Below are positions 42,929 through 51,505 of a stretch of DNA of 64,000 nt, piece after piece. Position 1 is the first letter of the stretch, and each line of letters starts with the position of its first letter. Under the pieces are notes generated by a model that was given only the letters and a program-made list of their open reading frames with translations, was not told the DNA's origin and did no database searches. A program made the translations under genes and the position numbers. Source of the DNA: Alphaproteobacteria bacterium (lineage in GTDB: Bacteria > Pseudomonadota > Alphaproteobacteria > UBA9219); the NCBI GenBank assembly GCA_026225415.1, contig JAMFSS010000011.1, positions 62,001-126,000 on the forward strand, in the 5' to 3' direction.

Positions 42929-44695
42929 ATCTTCGCCGTCATTCAACAGGGTATCGCCGTCCGATGCTGGCGCGGCATCATCGCTGGCGGCTACAGCCAC
43001 CACCACACGCTGCCGCAACGCTGTCATTTTCGCATCGGGAAAGGCAACAAACACGGCCTGCATCAACGGGTGATTGCGGGCGCGTTCGTGCCGCGCCGCT
43101 TCTGCCGCGCGGGCTTCCTCGGCCAAACTGGGTTCGCCCTGTGCCGATGAAACAGAAACCACCCAGCGTTGGCCTGTCCATTCGGTCAGACATTGCCCAA
43201 CGCGTCCGGCGAAATTGGCGGGTGCCTGTTCGCCCACGCGTAATTCCAATAAACCCTGTTCACACCGCACCAGATGCGCCTGCCCATACAATACGGCATG
43301 CAAACCGGCTTCGCGTTTTTCGGAAAACAACGCGACGATTTCGCGGTAATTCATCGGCTGCATTTGCGCCACTACTTGCGGTGCCGCAACAGCCACAACC
43401 GAACCACCGCCGCCCAACGCCAATTTCGCACGCGGCGCATTGCCACCACCGCCGCCCGTATCGCCCGAACCCTGCGCAGTCGTCCCTGCTCCGCTATCAC
43501 GCAATTTACGCACCAGATCACCGGGCGTCGGCAAGTCGGAAGCATAAGCCAAACGGATCAAAACCATTTCGGCGGCCTGTGCCGGATGCGCGGCGGCCTG
43601 AACTTCGGTAATGCCCTTCAGCAAAATCTGCCACGCGCGTGCCAGCGCGGGAATTTTAATGTCCGAAACATCGGTTAACAAAGCGCGGTCATATTCCGCC
43701 AGCGATTCATCCCTGGCAAATTCGGGTATAACCTGCCCGCGGGTCAGTAAATGCACCAGATCGGCCATATCCTGCAACACCTGCAACGGGTCGCACCCGG
43801 CTTGCAACATGGTGCCGAAACTGCCCAACGCATCCGCCACCTGCCCGCGCAGCAATTGGCGGCACAGCCCGATGCTTTGGCCGCGGTCGGCCAGCCCTAG
43901 CATATCCTTCACATCATCGGCGGCCACCACACCATTGCCACGCGCAATCGCCTGATCCAACAAGCTTAACCCATCACGCACCGAACCATCTGCGGCATGC
44001 GCGATCATTTTCAACGCTTCGGTGTCGGCCTTGGCGCCTTCCCATTCGGAAATTTTGGCGAAATGCATGGCCAGCTCGTCGCTTTCGATACGGCGCAAAT
44101 CAAAACGCTGGCACCGCGACAACACGGTCACCGGCACTTTGCGGATTTCCGTGGTCGCGAAAATAAATTTGGTGTGCGGCGGCGGTTCTTCCAATGTTTT
44201 CAGCAACGCGTTGAACGCGTTTTTCGACAACATGTGGACTTCATCGAGGATATAGATTTTATAACGCGCCGAAACGGGGCCATAACGCACGCCGTCGATA
44301 ATTTCGCGCATGTCTTCCACGCCGGTGCGCGACGCGGCATCCAATTCCATCACATCGACATGACGGTCTTCCATAATCGTGCGGCACGCATCGCATTGGC
44401 CGCAGGGCGTTATTGTCGCCCCGCCTTTGCCATCAACACCGGTACAATTCAAGGCGCGCGCGATAATACGCGCGGTGGTCGTTTTACCAATCCCGCGCAC
44501 ACCCGTTAACATCCAGGCATGCGGCAAGCGTCCGGCCTCGATGGCGTTGGAAAGGGTGCGCACCATCGCTTCCTGACCTATCAATTGGTCGAAAGTCGTC
44601 GGGCGGTATTTACGCGCCAGCACCCGATAAGCGGGCGGCGCTTCGGCGGCGGGCAAATCTTCGGGGGCGAATAAACCGGACAAGGATAATTTCAA
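42923..44695 (-). CDS. dnaX: DNA polymerase III subunits gamma/tau
   Basis: 590 residues from a TTG at 44695 (L-K-L-S-L-S-G-L-F-A-P; a TTG at 44683 is the alternative). Clamp loader ATPase: Y-R-V-L-A-R-K-Y-R-P-T-T-F-D-Q-L-I-G, P-loop G-V-R-G-I-G-K-T-T-T-A-R, zinc finger C-G-Q-C-D-A-C, D-E-V-H-M-L-S, and a C-terminal tau-like region. The frame is open for 88 more codons upstream, but these cover the SRP RNA gene and are not dnaX. No A-AAA-AAG slippage site was noticed, so separate gamma production by frameshift is not indicated. Confidence 0.92.
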   Translation of the reverse strand: MKLSLSGLFAPEDLPAAEAPPAYRVLARKYRPTTFDQLIGQEAMVRTLSNAIEAGRLPHAWMLTGVRGIGKTTTARIIARALNCTGVDGKGGATITPCGQCDACRTIMEDRHVDVMELDAASRTGVEDMREIIDGVRYGPVSARYKIYILDEVHMLSKNAFNALLKTLEEPPPHTKFIFATTEIRKVPVTVLSRCQRFDLRRIESDELAMHFAKISEWEGAKADTEALKMIAHAADGSVRDGLSLLDQAIARGNGVVAADDVKDMLGLADRGQSIGLCRQLLRGQVADALGSFGTMLQAGCDPLQVLQDMADLVHLLTRGQVIPEFARDESLAEYDRALLTDVSDIKIPALARAWQILLKGITEVQAAAHPAQAAEMVLIRLAYASDLPTPGDLVRKLRDSGAGTTAQGSGDTGGGGGNAPRAKLALGGGGSVVAVAAPQVVAQMQPMNYREIVALFSEKREAGLHAVLYGQAHLVRCEQGLLELRVGEQAPANFAGRVGQCLTEWTGQRWVVSVSSAQGEPSLAEEARAAEAARHERARNHPLMQAVFVAFPDAKMTALRQRVVVAVAASDDAAPASDGDTLLNDGEDL

Positions 44696-44723
44696 GGTTT
44701 GGGTGATTATAAAATGGCAACAG

Positions 44724-44750
44724 CCCGCCTCCGCAAGGGCTTCGGCGTGG
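44724..44750. repeat. 27-bp repeat, copy 1 (between ffs and dnaX)
   Basis: CCCGCCT-C-CGCAAGGGCTTCGGCGTGG-like sequence; matches 62460-62486 inside htpG at 26 of 27 bases (single C/T difference). Weakly self-complementary: CGCC...GGCG ends with a GC...GC inner pair. Lies between the dnaX start and the ffs 3' hairpin. Confidence 0.8.
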
Positions 44751-44783
44751 CACTTTTTGCGAACCAGCGGTTCGCAAAAAGTG
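44751..44783 (-). terminator. hairpin at the 3' end of ffs
   Basis: CACTTTTTGCGAACC-AGC-GGTTCGCAAAAAGTG: perfect 15-bp stem with a 3-base loop directly after the SRP RNA sequence on the minus strand. No separate T-run, but the stem itself contains TTTTT. Likely ends or processes the ffs transcript. Confidence 0.6.
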
Positions 44784-44875
44784 GGAGATTGAACATGACC
44801 CAAATCGAAAATGTTACGGCTGCTGCCTTTCGGCCCTGACCGGGTTGGCACCGGATTCGCCCACGCCAACCTCCC
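44783..44875 (-). ncRNA. ffs: signal recognition particle 4.5S RNA
   Basis: On the minus strand the segment contains the universal SRP domain IV: GGTCAGG-GCCGAAAGG-CAGCAGCC, with the asymmetric loop (AGCAGCC/GGTCAGG) bound by Ffh. The ends GGGAG (44875 side) and CTCCC (44783 side) pair, giving a simple 93-nt hairpin RNA of the 4.5S type. A TATAAC box 6 bases upstream of the first G (44882-44887 region) fits a -10 element. It precedes dnaX on the same strand. Confidence 0.93.
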
Positions 44876-45024
44876 GCGATGGTTATAGCAAAAATACCGC
44901 GAATGCCGAGTCTTAAATATTAAGCCAAAACAGGCTTTATGGTTAAGAATTCTGTTCAAATTTCTGATTGCGATAAGGTTTATCGGAATGTTAGCGTGAA
45001 GGATAAATTTACACAGGAGCTATT

Positions 45025-45633
45025 ATGTCACTTTCATTTCGCGACTGGGCACATTCTTTTTTTGCGCAATTCGGACTTTGGAATCACAGCGCAGAAAAAG
45101 ACACGACTGATGCCACAGAAATTTACATCCCCCAAACGGCAAAAGCCGTTGCGCCGCCAAAGCCAGAAGTGCCCCCATTATCCGAAGAAGATTTTGCCAC
45201 AGCGCGCGACCAGCTATTCTCTGAATTAGCGATCGCCGCTTCGCGTATTAAAAAAGCCAGAAATGGTGAACCCTTCGGGCAAATGATTTTCGAAGAAGAT
45301 CCAAAACCTGATAGCAAAATGAACATCGCACCCGCCGATAGAACTTTGATAGTTACAATTGGCTTTCCACCGGATAATTCGCCCAAACCCAATCCAATAG
45401 GATTTTGTAAAGAATGGCTTTATATTGATGTCCTGCCGCCGCGCGATGGTAGCCCTCGCTACAGCTGCAAACGTTGGTGCATCGATAATATATTTGAACG
45501 CCATGGCAACAATCTAAGTCTCAATGCGCTGCTCGACATTATTGGCAACTACGGCAGGCATATACAATTTACCGACTGCCCGAAAACATTATTCCAAGGG
45601 TCTTTTGGCTTCACAACGCCAACGGCCCGATAA
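45025..45633 (+). CDS. hypothetical protein, 202 aa
   Basis: Preceded by ACAGGAGC. N-terminus F-R-D-W-A-H-S-F-F-A-Q-F, a Pro/Ala-rich linker about residues 35-60, then a soluble domain with I-V-T-I-G-F-P-P-D-N, E-W-L-Y-I-D-V-L-P-P-R-D-G and a C-terminal I-I-G-N-Y-G-R-H-I-Q-F-T-D-C. Four or five cysteines in the last third could bind metal. No family recognised; composition is more AT-rich than the neighbouring dnaX. Confidence 0.65.
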   Translation: MSLSFRDWAHSFFAQFGLWNHSAEKDTTDATEIYIPQTAKAVAPPKPEVPPLSEEDFATARDQLFSELAIAASRIKKARNGEPFGQMIFEEDPKPDSKMNIAPADRTLIVTIGFPPDNSPKPNPIGFCKEWLYIDVLPPRDGSPRYSCKRWCIDNIFERHGNNLSLNALLDIIGNYGRHIQFTDCPKTLFQGSFGFTTPTAR

Positions 45634-45637
45634 GTGG

Positions 45638-46189
45638 CTAGGGCTTGGCGTCAGTTTTTTCATCCGGTTTTGTTTCCGGCTTAGGCGCATCTGTCTTCGC
45701 CTCCAGCAAAGCCTTGACCTCACCGCCCAAGCCACCTTCGGTCAAAGGCTTGATATCAGGCCGCATCATATCCACCACAACGCCGTCTTTGCCGATCACA
45801 TAAGTGACAGGGATTGCCGAAGGCGTTCCGAAATCATTCTTGCTGGCGCTGTCCATCATTGATGCAGGAAAAGTGAAGTAGTGCATCAGGTTCAACACAT
45901 CGCTTTTGTTACGTGGCCGGTCGGCGCTGATCGCCAATACTTCCACGCCTTTGCTGTGCGTTTTGCGCCATACGGCTTCCAACGCGGGCATTTCATCGCG
46001 GCAGGCGGGGCACCATGTCGCCCAGAAATGCAACACGACAACCTTGCCCTTTAACGACGACAAATCAAACGCTTTGCCATCCAAAGTCGGCGTGACCAAA
46101 GCGGGTACGGGTTGCCCCACCACGGCTTCCGCATGCGCCGCATGTGTGAACAACAACGCCGCCAGTAACACCAGAATTTTTGTGCGCAT
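45638..46189 (-). CDS. TlpA/ResA-like periplasmic thiol-disulfide oxidoreductase
   Basis: 183 residues with a cleavable signal (M-R-T-K-I-L-V-L-L-A-A-L-L-F-T-H-A-A-H-A). Thioredoxin fold with W-C-P-A-C in F-W-A-T-W-C-P-A-C-R-D-E-M-P-A-L, cis-Pro in S-A-I-P-V-T-Y-V-I-G, and an acidic/Pro-Lys tail. Such proteins reduce specific exported partners, for example apocytochromes or metal chaperones. It is last in a minus-strand run with an outer-membrane-like protein and a DUF2946 protein, both with cysteine motifs, which suggests that it maintains their thiols. Confidence 0.85.
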   Translation of the reverse strand: MRTKILVLLAALLFTHAAHAEAVVGQPVPALVTPTLDGKAFDLSSLKGKVVVLHFWATWCPACRDEMPALEAVWRKTHSKGVEVLAISADRPRNKSDVLNLMHYFTFPASMMDSASKNDFGTPSAIPVTYVIGKDGVVVDMMRPDIKPLTEGGLGGEVKALLEAKTDAPKPETKPDEKTDAKP

Positions 46190-46197
46190 AACGCCCC

Positions 46198-47115
46198 CTA
46201 AAAATTATACCCGACCACGAATTTCGTTAAAACGGGTGCCGTCAATTGATTACCATTCACATTCTGATAAAGAGGCAATTCGATATCAGCATAAAGTTTG
46301 AACGCATCGATATTATATTCGACCCCCGGCGATATAAACAAGCGCGTATAGCCTGAATCAGGCGTATCCGCCGCCGCGCCCACATCTTGTTGATGCGTCG
46401 AGCCGATAAATTGCAACAAAGGCGCAATGGCATCGGCCCCCACAACAGTACCCGCATTGTAATAAGACCCGATCGCCGCATTGACATCATCACCCGGCCG
46501 GTAATGGCTAGCGACGGTAAAGGCATGTTGCCATTGCCCGTTCATGAACCAGTCAAACTTGCCATCATCGGTCAAAGCCCCGCGATGATAGGCGCCCAGC
46601 AACCAGTCGGTGCTGCCGGTGCCAATTTGGGTATCGCGGTCAAAACCGGGCTGTTTATAAGTCCCCGTGGGTAATTTAAAACCATAGGTGATGCCGGTCG
46701 ACATATCATCGGAAAAGCCCGCATAAATGCCTTTTACCCGGATATCGCCTAGCGACGCGTGGTGGAAGCTGGCGGGGTCGCTTGCATCATCGGTCGTGTT
46801 GAATGTGCGCGTCCAATACGGCACTTCCGCCTCGATGCCCCAATCGCGGTTAAACATATATTGCCCGCCTGCGGTGATGAAGTTGGTGACGATTTCTTTG
46901 TCGGAATTATTGGCGGGGTCGGATTTTCCGGTGCCGCTCCAATTCTTGTTCTGATCCATATAATTATATTCCAGCCACACGCTGCCGCCCGAACCTGTCG
47001 GCATCATCGACCCTGTACCCACATCAAACACACCGCACCCACAGGCGCAGGCAAACGCAGCAGCGGGCGTAAACACACACAAAGACGCAACAGCAAACAA
47101 TAGTTTTTTAGACAT
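46198..47115 (-). CDS. putative outer-membrane beta-barrel protein with N-terminal Cys cluster
   Basis: 305 residues. Signal peptide M-S-K-K-L-L-F-A-V-A ... A-A-A-F-A, then C-A-C-G-C-G-V-F-D-V-G at the mature N-terminus, followed by alternating aromatic beta strands (W-L-E-Y-N-Y-M, I-T-Y-G-F-K-L-P-T-G) to a terminal F (V-V-G-Y-N-F), as in outer-membrane barrels. The closely spaced cysteines may bind a metal. ATG at 47115; a longer frame to 47160 has no signal. Between the TlpA-like and DUF2946 genes. Confidence 0.75.
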   Translation of the reverse strand: MSKKLLFAVASLCVFTPAAAFACACGCGVFDVGTGSMMPTGSGGSVWLEYNYMDQNKNWSGTGKSDPANNSDKEIVTNFITAGGQYMFNRDWGIEAEVPYWTRTFNTTDDASDPASFHHASLGDIRVKGIYAGFSDDMSTGITYGFKLPTGTYKQPGFDRDTQIGTGSTDWLLGAYHRGALTDDGKFDWFMNGQWQHAFTVASHYRPGDDVNAAIGSYYNAGTVVGADAIAPLLQFIGSTHQQDVGAAADTPDSGYTRLFISPGVEYNIDAFKLYADIELPLYQNVNGNQLTAPVLTKFVVGYNF

Positions 47116-47166
47116 GGAAAACTCCGCATAAGCAAAAGGGTACGGCAAAGGCCGTAACAAAAGGAC

Positions 47167-47538
47167 TTAGGCGGAAACAGGCGGCGCGCGCGCCGGCGGT
47201 AACAAGGTGGAAGCAGATGCCGGAACAAAATCGGAAACAGAAATAACCGGCGCGAAAGCGACAAAAGAAACAGCGGCGACCGCCACAGCATCCGGCGGCA
47301 CCGACCCACCACCGAGCAAATGCAGGCTTTGGCAAACCGGACAGGCTGGTAATTTATGCGCGGGCGCTTTATCATGCCCACCGGTATTCGATTGTTCCGC
47401 GCCACAGATATGCACAGCTGCCTGCGCCATCGCAGGTTGATGCGCCAGCATAACAAACATCGGCACAAGCATCGCCAGCAACGCCACCCAAGCGGTCGCG
47501 CGGTACAGGCGGGGGAATCGGGTGCGGATAAAAGACAT
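47167..47538 (-). CDS. DUF2946-family protein
   Basis: 123 residues. N-terminal membrane helix or signal (W-V-A-L-L-A-M-L-V-P-M-F-V-M-L), then H-I-C-G-A-E, a His/Lys/Pro stretch, and P-A-C-P-V-C-Q-S-L-H, the C-x-x-C of DUF2946 proteins, which end as here in A-R-A-P-P. Family members are often found near copper or other metal-handling genes; direct function is not established. Likely first gene of a three-gene unit with the barrel and TlpA-like proteins. Confidence 0.75.
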   Translation of the reverse strand: MSFIRTRFPRLYRATAWVALLAMLVPMFVMLAHQPAMAQAAVHICGAEQSNTGGHDKAPAHKLPACPVCQSLHLLGGGSVPPDAVAVAAVSFVAFAPVISVSDFVPASASTLLPPARAPPVSA

Positions 47539-47662
47539 GGCCGGACGGTCATACCGCCCAAATTACTCTGTCACAAGGGTTTTTCGTGAATTTTCACCCC
47601 ATATCTTTTGCCACCCCTTTCCGCTAATCTGCCCTCGTAAACGCCATATAAAGAGAGCATCC

Positions 47663-47881
47663 ATGTTTAATCAGGATAACCGACATACAGATACCGTCGA
47701 CACGCTGGAACAAGTGGCCGAAAATGCCGGGCGTTATTTGCGCAAGCTTCTGGACGAAAACCCCACTATTGAAACCGGCGTTGAATCATTGGCCACCGCC
47801 ATTCGCAACGAACCTGTCAAAGCTTCGCTTATCACGCTGGGTATCGGCTTGGTTCTTGGCCATATTTTCCGTCGTCATTAA
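47663..47881 (+). CDS. small DUF883/YqjD-like membrane-anchored protein
   Basis: 72 residues. A charged helical N-terminus (T-V-D-T-L-E-Q-V-A-E-N-A-G-R-Y-L-R-K-L-L-D-E-N-P) and a C-terminal hydrophobic helix with a basic end (A-S-L-I-T-L-G-I-G-L-V-L-G-H-I-F-R-R-H). This layout is that of YqjD/ElaB-type inner-membrane anchors, some of which bind ribosomes. AGAGAG ribosome site. Forms a run with the next two membrane genes. Confidence 0.65.
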   Translation: MFNQDNRHTDTVDTLEQVAENAGRYLRKLLDENPTIETGVESLATAIRNEPVKASLITLGIGLVLGHIFRRH

Positions 47882-47890
47882 GGGTCACAC

Positions 47891-48268
47891 ATGCTTGGAA
47901 AAATTACATCACTTCTGGCCGCTTTTGAAACCGTGTCGGGTCTTAACATCACCCGCCAGATGATCGGCAAGCTTTTGCTTCTGGTGGCGCTGACCATTGC
48001 CGCCGCCATCACGGCATCGGCTTTGTTCCTGCTTTGCCTGTACGGCATCTATCTGTTTCTAACATCACAGGGGTTAAGCGAGGCGCAATCGCTTGTTATC
48101 ATCGGCTTATTGATGATTGTAAAACTGGCCTGCATCATAACTCTTTTATTGCGCAAACTGCGCCGCATGCAATCGATCCCTTTGCATGTCTCAAGTCTGG
48201 GTGCGCAGGGCGTATCGACAGTGCAATCCATCCTGCGCGGTTTTTATCACGGCGTAACGGGTAAATAA
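47891..48268 (+). CDS. small membrane protein (holin-superfamily III / DUF1469-like)
   Basis: 125 residues with two long hydrophobic helices (about 26-58 and 67-86) separated by a short loop, a basic stretch (L-L-R-K-L-R-R-M-Q), and a soluble tail. Matches the layout of the small proteins often encoded next to YqjD-like anchors (YqjE). No catalytic motif. It lies 9 bases after the previous gene and 1 before the transporter, so all three are coexpressed. Confidence 0.6.
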   Translation: MLGKITSLLAAFETVSGLNITRQMIGKLLLLVALTIAAAITASALFLLCLYGIYLFLTSQGLSEAQSLVIIGLLMIVKLACIITLLLRKLRRMQSIPLHVSSLGAQGVSTVQSILRGFYHGVTGK

Positions 48269-48269
48269 A

Positions 48270-49376
48270 ATGTCTGAACCTATAATCCACCCCGCATCGG
48301 AAACAGAAGAAGGCGCATCGCCCCTTCCGCCCTATGAGCCCATCCACATCAACACGGTTTTTCTGGGCGGGCTTTTTATCTTTGCGACGCTGGCGGCGTG
48401 CTATACGGCTTCTTCCATCCTGTTGCCGATTATTCTGGCGATTATCCTGAAATTCGTGCTTAACCCCGCGATGCGTTTGCTGCAAAAGGCGCATATCCCT
48501 TCGCATGTCGCGTCATTATTGGTGATCAGCGTTTTGTTCGGCGGCATCTACGCGCTCGGCTCCGTCCTTTCCACACCGGCATCCGATTGGGCGCAACAAT
48601 TGCCCGGCACCATCACCAAAATCCAACACCAACTGCATACCATCACCACACCGTTAAAGGCCACGCAAACCGTCGTGCAGAACGCGGAAATTTTGACCCA
48701 GACGACAACAACCAAACCCGTGACCGTCACCATTCAGGGTTCCAGCTTTTCCGACCGGTTATTGACCAACACCCAAAGCCTGGCACGCGGCGTTGGCGAA
48801 ACTTTTCTGGTGCTTTATTTCCTTCTGGCATCGGGCGATGTTTTCCTGCGCCGCCTTACCGAAATCCTGCCGCGCTTCCACGATAAACGTCAGGCCGTCC
48901 TTATCACCCAACAAATCGAGAGCGATATTTCCGCCTATCTGGCCGCCATCACCTTGATGAACGCGCTGGTCGGAATCGCCACCGGCGCCATCATGTCGCT
49001 CTATGGGTTGGGCGATCCCATCCTGTGGGGCTTTATGGCGTTTATGTTGAATTACATTCCTGTGCTGGGGCCGTTTATCGGCATTACGCTTTTTATTCTG
49101 GTCGGTATCAGCTCGCAAACAACGCTCTATGCCGCCTTGCTGCCCGCCACGATTTATTTGCTGGTGCATATCACCGAAAGCACTTTCCTGACGCCGCGCG
49201 TGTTGGCGAAACGCTTTACGCTTAATCCCGTTCTTATCATCCTTGCGTTGATTTTCTGGTATTGGATGTGGGGCGTGCCGGGCGCCATTCTTGCGACGCC
49301 TTTGCTGGCCATCACCAAAATTATCTGCGACCGGATTGAATCGTTGCGCCCCGTCGGGCATTTCATGGAAGGCTGA
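48270..49376 (+). CDS. AI-2E/PerM family membrane transporter
   Basis: 368 residues with seven or eight membrane helices. The family features are present: paired helices at the N-terminus, a long periplasmic/cytoplasmic amphipathic region (about 110-165), then N-Y-I-P-V-L-G-P-F-I-G and the later H-I-T-E-S-T-F-L-T-P-R-V-L-A-K-R-F-T-L-N-P-V and G-V-P-G-A-I-L-A-T-P-L-L-A-I-T-K. Members export autoinducer-2-like or other small solutes or ions; the substrate is not predictable. Confidence 0.85.
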   Translation: MSEPIIHPASETEEGASPLPPYEPIHINTVFLGGLFIFATLAACYTASSILLPIILAIILKFVLNPAMRLLQKAHIPSHVASLLVISVLFGGIYALGSVLSTPASDWAQQLPGTITKIQHQLHTITTPLKATQTVVQNAEILTQTTTTKPVTVTIQGSSFSDRLLTNTQSLARGVGETFLVLYFLLASGDVFLRRLTEILPRFHDKRQAVLITQQIESDISAYLAAITLMNALVGIATGAIMSLYGLGDPILWGFMAFMLNYIPVLGPFIGITLFILVGISSQTTLYAALLPATIYLLVHITESTFLTPRVLAKRFTLNPVLIILALIFWYWMWGVPGAILATPLLAITKIICDRIESLRPVGHFMEG

Positions 49377-49378
49377 AT

Positions 49379-50098
49379 TTGAGCGCGCCCCTTCTGTTCG
49401 ACCCTGCCCTTGTCCGCCGTCACATCAATCGCGCCACGCCAAATTTCGCCGCGCACCGCGCCTTGTTCGACGCGTCGGGTGATGAAATCATCGACCGCAT
49501 CACCGATGTCAAAAAAACTTTTACAGCCAAATGCGATCTCAGCCCCTTTCCGTTTTTGCCCTCATCAGCCCATCTGCCGTTGCATGATGACCGCATCCCA
49601 ACCGAACCAAATTCATTCGACCTGATCGCCAGCAACCTTGCGCTGCATTGGGTCAATGATGTGCCGGGCGTGCTTATGCAAATCCACGCGGCACTTAAAC
49701 CCGACGGATTATTTATCGCCAGCCTGATAGGCGAACAAAGTTTGGGCGAACTTCGCGCCTGTCTGACCGATGCGGAAATTGCGGTCATGGGCGGGATCAG
49801 CCCGCGCCTGTCGCCCACGATTGATCTGCAAACCGCCAGCGTATTGATGCAACGCGCAGGCTTCACCCTGCCCGTGGCGGACAAAGAAACCGTCACGATC
49901 ATGTACCCGGACATGTTCGCCCTGATGCGCGATTTGCGCGGCATGGGGCAAACCAACGCCCACAGCCAGCGGTTGCGGCACCCCACCAAACGCGCGGTAT
50001 TTACCGAAGCGGCGCGGCTCTATCAAACACGCTTTGGTGATGAAAACGGGCATATCCCCGCTTGTTTCGACCTGATTTACCTGCATGGCTGGAAATAA
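49379..50098 (+). CDS. BioC/NDUFAF5-like methyltransferase family protein lacking SAM motif I
   Basis: 239 residues from a TTG 2 bases after the transporter stop (the next in-frame Met is much further in). S-N-L-A-L-H-W-V-N-D-V-P-G-V-L, L-K-P-D-G-L-F-I-A-S-L-I-G-E and the C-terminal Y-P-D-M-F-A-L-M-R-D-L-R-G-M-G are characteristic of the NDUFAF5/BioC branch. The glycine-rich SAM-binding motif expected after E-I-I-D-R-I-T-D-V-K-K-T-F is missing: the chain goes straight to C-D-L-S-P-F, as if about 30 residues were deleted in frame. The protein is shorter than the usual 270-300. Either a NDUFAF5-like non-methylating enzyme or an inactive remnant. Confidence 0.75.
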   Translation: MSAPLLFDPALVRRHINRATPNFAAHRALFDASGDEIIDRITDVKKTFTAKCDLSPFPFLPSSAHLPLHDDRIPTEPNSFDLIASNLALHWVNDVPGVLMQIHAALKPDGLFIASLIGEQSLGELRACLTDAEIAVMGGISPRLSPTIDLQTASVLMQRAGFTLPVADKETVTIMYPDMFALMRDLRGMGQTNAHSQRLRHPTKRAVFTEAARLYQTRFGDENGHIPACFDLIYLHGWK

Positions 50099-50138
50099 AC
50101 CTTAACCGTATTTTAGGGGTTATCGGCGAGTTTAGGGC

Positions 50139-51302
50139 ATGTCTGATTACAATAACCTTTCTGCCGAAGAACTGGCCGCCGCGCTTCGTGAGTGCGAACA
50201 AAAATACAATGCGATCTTTGAAAATGCCGATATCGGCATTTTCCATATCGCCGAAGACGGCGCATGGACAAACGCCAATTCGACCGCGGCCACTATCCTT
50301 GGTTATGCCGATGCCCCTGATCTGGTATCCGCGCAACCGGATGTGAACGGCAAACTTTTTGTCGATAAAACCGAACGCGCCGAGTGGTTTGAAAAAACCC
50401 GCACACATGGCCGCTATGCCTGCGAGATCGCGTTTTACACTCTTACCGGCAAAGTGATCTGGGTCAGCCTGAGCGGCCATGAAACGCATGACATCGACGG
50501 CAAGCGCGGTTTTGAATGCACGATGTATGATATCACCGAGCGCCGCAAAGCCGAAAACGCGTTGATGAGCGCCAAGGAACAGGCCGATTTCGCCAACCGC
50601 AGCAAGTCGGAATTCCTGGCGAATATGAGCCATGAATTGCGCACGCCGCTCAACGCCATTATCGGTTTTGCCGAAATTATCAAAGACCAATTGTTCGGGC
50701 TGGTCGGGCAACCGCAATATGTCGAATATGCCAAAGATATTTATGACAGCGGCCAATTATTATTGTCGTTGATCAACGACATTCTGGACATGTCGAAAAT
50801 CGAAGCGGGCAAGCGCCTGTTGCATGATGTGACGCTTAACCTTGATACGCTGGTGCAATCGGTTCTGCGTTTGGTGGCGGCACGCGCCAAGGAAGAAAAA
50901 GTGCGGCTGACGGTCGATATTCCGCGCGATCTGCCCGGCCTGCGCGGCGAAGAAAAAGCGATGAAGCAGATTTTAACAAACCTGCTGACCAACGCCGTGA
51001 AATTTACATCGGAAGGCGGCAGCGTCACATTGACCGCCCGCGTGAACGACCACAACCAGATCAACATAACAGTAACCGATACCGGTATTGGCATTGCGCC
51101 ACAGGATATCGCTGTGGCGTTGGCGCCGTTCGGCCAGATTGAAAGCGCGCTCAGCCGCAAGCATCAAGGCACCGGCCTCGGCCTGCCTTTGACCAAAGCA
51201 TTGGTCGAACTTCATGGCGGCACGCTCGATCTGCAAAGCGAATTGGGCAAAGGAACGATTGTCATCCTTCTATTCCCCCAAGACCGCGTCGTGCGCGGGT
51301 AA
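50139..51302 (+). CDS. PAS-domain sensor histidine kinase
   Basis: 387 residues, no membrane helices, so a soluble kinase. PAS domain about residues 18-135 ([13 protein letters not shown] ... [10 protein letters not shown]); HisKA with the phospho-accepting His165 in [14 protein letters not shown]; HATPase with N box [12 protein letters not shown]1 D-T-G-I-G-I and G2 G-T-G-L-G-L-P-L. No response regulator gene nearby and no receiver domain attached: an orphan kinase. The PAS N-terminus lacks an obvious heme or flavin site. Confidence 0.93.
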   Translation: MSDYNNLSAEELAAALRECEQKYNAIFENADIGIFHIAEDGAWTNANSTAATILGYADAPDLVSAQPDVNGKLFVDKTERAEWFEKTRTHGRYACEIAFYTLTGKVIWVSLSGHETHDIDGKRGFECTMYDITERRKAENALMSAKEQADFANRSKSEFLANMSHELRTPLNAIIGFAEIIKDQLFGLVGQPQYVEYAKDIYDSGQLLLSLINDILDMSKIEAGKRLLHDVTLNLDTLVQSVLRLVAARAKEEKVRLTVDIPRDLPGLRGEEKAMKQILTNLLTNAVKFTSEGGSVTLTARVNDHNQINITVTDTGIGIAPQDIAVALAPFGQIESALSRKHQGTGLGLPLTKALVELHGGTLDLQSELGKGTIVILLFPQDRVVRG

Positions 51303-51349
51303 ACCCCTCTATCGTCATCCTCCCCCTTAGTCATCTCTCTATCTTCGTC

Positions 51350-51414
51350 ATCCCGGAAGTTTTGCTTTTTCAGAACCGCCTTGGCGGGGCTGGAAATGCA
51401 AAACTATCCGGGAT
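51350..51414. repeat. 65-bp palindromic repeat
   Basis: ATCCCGG-AAGTTTTGC at the left end pairs with GCAAAACT-ATCCGGGAT at the right with one bulged base; the interior (CAG..CCGCC / GGCGG..CTG) pairs too. The flanks CGTCATCCCGG and CCGGGATCCAG are of the kind seen in dispersed intergenic repeats of alphaproteobacteria. No second copy occurs in this window. Confidence 0.65.
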
Positions 51415-51470
51415 CCAGTATTTGCTTTTTATCCTAAAAACAATAATCCCATAAACATGTGATTTTTCCC

Positions 51471-51499
51471 TTGACATGCTGTTCCCGTCATGATACAAC
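51471..51499 (+). promoter_or_regulatory. sigma-70-type promoter for the lolA leader transcript
   Basis: TTGACA at 51471-51476, a 17-base spacer and TACAAC at 51494-51499. Predicted start near 51506, exactly where the first hairpin of the leader begins. One of the best promoter matches in the window. Confidence 0.7.
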
Positions 51500-51505
51500 C
51501 AACCC

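Noticed and set aside
44696-44959. N-terminal extension of dnaX by 88 codons to an ATG at 44959
   Set aside because: It would translate the SRP RNA gene and its terminator hairpin; DnaX homology begins right after the TTG at 44695.
47004-47561. 185-codon minus-strand frame rich in Arg/Leu/Cys
   Set aside because: Out-of-frame shadow of the DUF2946 and barrel genes; those have proper signal peptides and family motifs, this has none.
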